Source: Patescibacteria group bacterium (lineage in GTDB: Bacteria; Patescibacteriota; Minisyncoccia; Phycocordibacterales; PALSA-1337). Taken from it: DNA of 33,784 nucleotides. The notes under the pieces were generated by a model. It saw only the letters and a program-made list of their open reading frames with translations. It was not told the origin of the DNA and ran no database searches. The number at the start of each line of letters is the position of its first letter. Position 1 is the first letter of the stretch. Of the stretch, positions 31,811 to 33,784 are shown in pieces. The position numbers and the translations under genes are program-made. The DNA lies in assembly GCA_018970245.1 (NCBI GenBank), contig JAGWWT010000013.1, positions 1 through 33,784 on the forward strand, written 5' to 3'.

Positions 31811-32713
31811 CTACTGGGTAGCGACCGGTATCGGCACTGTGCCGGTCATGCCGCCATTGTCAAAAGGCGCCGAATCATAAGGCGCATAGCTGCCCTGGCG
31901 ATCCTGCGCCGGTATCCAGCCGCGCGCCGCCCAGAGAGCGGAAAAGACCGTGAATGGCAGGATGATGACAGCCAGGATGCCGATGACTATGAAGGCGATG
32001 AGCCAGCCCTTGAAGGCGGAAGTCTTCACATCAGGCTGGCGGACGCGCTTCAGGTCCGCATAGATGTCACGAGTATATGAGACGATGAATGGGACAGCTG
32101 CGGCAGTGACGATGAAGCTGGAGACGATCGGACCGAGAATAGGTATGAGCGCCAATATCGCGCTCACGATCGCGCTGAATAGGATGACTATCACGGCTGC
32201 AAGGACTCCCCTGCCGAACACAGCCCACCAATGGCCTTTGACCAGCGAATAGCTCTCCGCGAAGGCCGCGAAGCCGCGCTTATCATCGAGGACTCTGGCA
32301 AAGGCGTACATAGAGGTATAGACCGCGACTATTATCCCGGGGATGATGAGGAGCACGAATGATCCCCAGGATACCAGGCAAGCGATGATAGCTACGAGCA
32401 AGAAAGACCAGAACATCGAAAAGCCGAGCTTATACTGGCCCTTGGCCGTGAGAGCGGCGCCAGCATCGGTCGAGTACCTATTCACGGCATCGATCACACC
32501 TATATACATGGCTAATGTGAATGCTATGGAAGCTATGACCAGGAGTATGGCTATAGGCAAGCCGATGACGGTGATCGCGAAGAGCACGGCGACGACCTTG
32601 ATCGCCGTCGGCACCAGAGCGATCATGGCGAAGATCTGCCAATGCTTGGACAGCGTATTCCAGGCATTCTTGAGCAGCTGTCCTGGGCCTATCAGAGTAT
32701 TTGTTTGATCCAT
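31811..32713 (-). CDS. Polytopic membrane protein, YciC/DUF975-like
   Basis: The 300-residue protein begins LIGPGQLLKNAWNTLSKHWQIF and has six predicted helices in three pairs, followed by a Pro/Gly/Asp-rich soluble tail. The pattern LVKGHWWAVFGRGVL between helices resembles DUF975/YciC-type proteins. ATG 32713 is preferred; codons further upstream overlap the 5S region. A TGGTATAAT box gives a leader of about 27 nt. Confidence 0.85.
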   Translation of the reverse strand: MDQTNTLIGPGQLLKNAWNTLSKHWQIFAMIALVPTAIKVVAVLFAITVIGLPIAILLVIASIAFTLAMYIGVIDAVNRYSTDAGAALTAKGQYKLGFSMFWSFLLVAIIACLVSWGSFVLLIIPGIIVAVYTSMYAFARVLDDKRGFAAFAESYSLVKGHWWAVFGRGVLAAVIVILFSAIVSAILALIPILGPIVSSFIVTAAAVPFIVSYTRDIYADLKRVRQPDVKTSAFKGWLIAFIVIGILAVIILPFTVFSALWAARGWIPAQDRQGSYAPYDSAPFDNGGMTGTVPIPVATQ

Positions 32714-32746
32714 ATGGATAATTTTGGGCTTATAAATGCTCCAACT

Positions 32747-32755
32747 ATTATACCA
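32747..32755 (-). promoter_or_regulatory. Extended -10 of the membrane-protein/rodA operon
   Basis: TGGTATAAT directly downstream of 5S. No terminator separates it from 5S, so read-through is possible. Confidence 0.6.
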
Positions 32756-32770
32756 CTTTTGAATCCTATG

Positions 32771-32879
32771 TTCTGGCGGCAAGCTACTTTCGCCCCGTAG
32801 GACTATCATCGCCGCAACTGCGTTTCACTTCCGTGTTCGGAATGAGAACGGGTGGTGCCACAGCGCCGAACCACCAGAA
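32771..32879 (-). rRNA. rrf: 5S rRNA
   Basis: 109 nt. Ends TTCTGGTGG and CCGCCAGAA pair; the interior has CATTCCGAACACGGAAGTGAA and GGCGATGATAGT, typical of 5S. A small hairpin (CGCAG...CTGCG) precedes it. Confidence 0.95.
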
Positions 32880-33244
32880 CGCAGGATTCAACTGCGTAGA
32901 TCATACCTCAAATCGTCATCGCAATGCCGGCATCACAAGCCGACGCACAAAGTTCCTAATAGGATCGGCGGATTAGTACTTCACGGCTCAACGCCTTGCG
33001 GCGCGTACACCTAAAGCCTATCAACGTGATCATCTCTCACGGGCCTCACCGATACCTGATCTTGGGGCCGGCTTCGCGCTTATATGCTTTCAGCGCTTAT
33101 CCGATCCGAACATAGCTGCCCGGCGGTGCCGTTGGCACGACAGCCGGTAGACCAGAGGTTCGTTCAACTCGGTCCTCTCGTACTAGAGTCAATTCCCCTC
33201 AAGTATCAACGCCTGCAGCAGATAGGAGACCAACCTGTCTCACG

Positions 33245-33641
33245 CTTCTTTTCGCACCTTGCAGTGCGGAATGGACTATATGATCATCTTTTATCGTCGC
33301 GTGGCTTCACGCAAAGAGGAAGATGGTTGACGTGTAGTCTCTACGGGCGACACAAGTCCGTAAAGTCTTTCAACTTTATGACTCTGTCTTCCCTAGGTGT
33401 TACCTCGCTCCCCTCCCGGAGATACGGGCTTCACCGATATCAGTCAACTGTGTCATCGAAAATCGCTTTTCGAGACCGCCGTGGACAAGTCTTATACATT
33501 GAATGGTGGGATCCATTCATCCAACCTCGGGATTCAGACGGTAAATCAGTCCAAAGTCGAAAGTCTATAAAGTCTTGTAAAGTCATGGCAAATCGCTCTG
33601 ACTTTATGGACTTTATGGCTTTATGGACTTTCAACTAACTT
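33245..33641 (-). other. ORF-less group I intron in 23S rRNA at E. coli 2593 site
   Basis: A 397-nt insertion after GACCGT and before CGTGAGACAG. It follows U and ends in G. R-type element CGTAGAGACTACACG (33331-33345) and S-type ATATAGTCC (33271-33285) pair through GACTA/TAGTC. It contains no reading frame of size. The site is the one cut by I-CreI in the chloroplast Cr.LSU case. Confidence 0.88.
33548..33632 (-). repeat. Short AAAGTC-type repeats forming a snap-back hairpin in the 23S intron
   Basis: AAAGTCCAT, AAAGCCAT, AAAGTCCAT, AAAGTC on the minus strand (33600-33632) face GACTTTACAA, GACTTTATA, GACTTTC, GACTTTGG (33548-33587), pairing end to end. A related pair lies at 33359-33380. 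Confidence 0.75.
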
Positions 33642-33673
<32 letters not shown>

Positions 33674-33784
33674 TTGGCGAACAGCCAAACCTTTGGGAGC
33701 TTCTCCACCCCCAGGATGTGGTGAGCCGACATCGAGGTGCCGAACTCCGCCGTCGATATGAACTCTTAGGCGGAACTAGCCTGT

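Noticed and set aside
33084-33638. A 184-aa reading frame within 23S rRNA
   Set aside because: It spans rRNA exon and intron in antisense and matches no protein pattern.

Overview
The window looks like chromosomal DNA from a Candidate Phyla Radiation (Patescibacteria) bacterium, most likely Parcubacteria-like. The evidence is a divergent 16S rRNA gene split by group I introns with LAGLIDADG genes, a third group I intron in 23S rRNA, many short orphan proteins, an M16 peptidase and TrmB-type regulator of the kind common in that group, and a small cell-envelope gene set. TGA is used as a stop, so the code is table 11. Taxonomy is inferred; no complete marker gene was compared.

Layout. 1-2327: 5' part of the 16S gene on the minus strand in three exons, with two introns each carrying a homing-endonuclease gene, an enlarged V1 region and its own promoter near 2552-2590. 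2600-5920: small genes (half-size permease-like protein, YgjP-type metallopeptidase, TrmB-like regulator, orphans) separated by copies of one dispersed hairpin-plus-T-tract element. 6013-9030: M16 peptidase, a Pro-rich winged-helix protein, a DUF3800 protein and a zinc-ribbon protein. 9076-19160: a minus-strand defence island in transcription order hsdM, rloA (AAA ATPase), rloB (TOPRIM-like), hsdS, a membrane-anchored coiled-coil protein, hsdR, then a GIY-YIG/DUF4357 nuclease; the DUF3800 gene lies just beyond. 19223-24240: a damaged Ham1/RdgB-like gene, a strongly folded RNA leader with its own consensus promoter, several orphan genes (one with a Cys-His-Asp papain-like pattern), an ICMT-type methyltransferase and an ORF6N regulator with matching palindromic operators. 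24447-32713: core envelope genes: secF-secD, an undecaprenyl-phosphate sugar transferase, a GT4 glycosyltransferase, rodA/ftsW and two conserved membrane proteins. 32771-33784: 5S and the 3' part of 23S rRNA (minus strand), the latter interrupted by an ORF-less group I intron at the site equivalent to the I-CreI/Cr.LSU position.

How it works together. The 23S-5S pair and the 16S gene point the same way but are separated by about 30 kb of protein genes, so the rRNA genes are unlinked here. Many genes have a -10 box (often an extended TGn type) ending only 5-7 nt before the start codon, which implies leaderless mRNAs; a minority have a purine-rich ribosome binding site. The defence island joins type I restriction-modification to an RloA/RloB (AbiL-like) pair and an unusual membrane coiled-coil protein. 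The most novel items are the structured RNA at 20404-20597, the paired ORF6N palindromes, the repeated terminator family, and the short-repeat snap-back hairpins inside rRNA genes.
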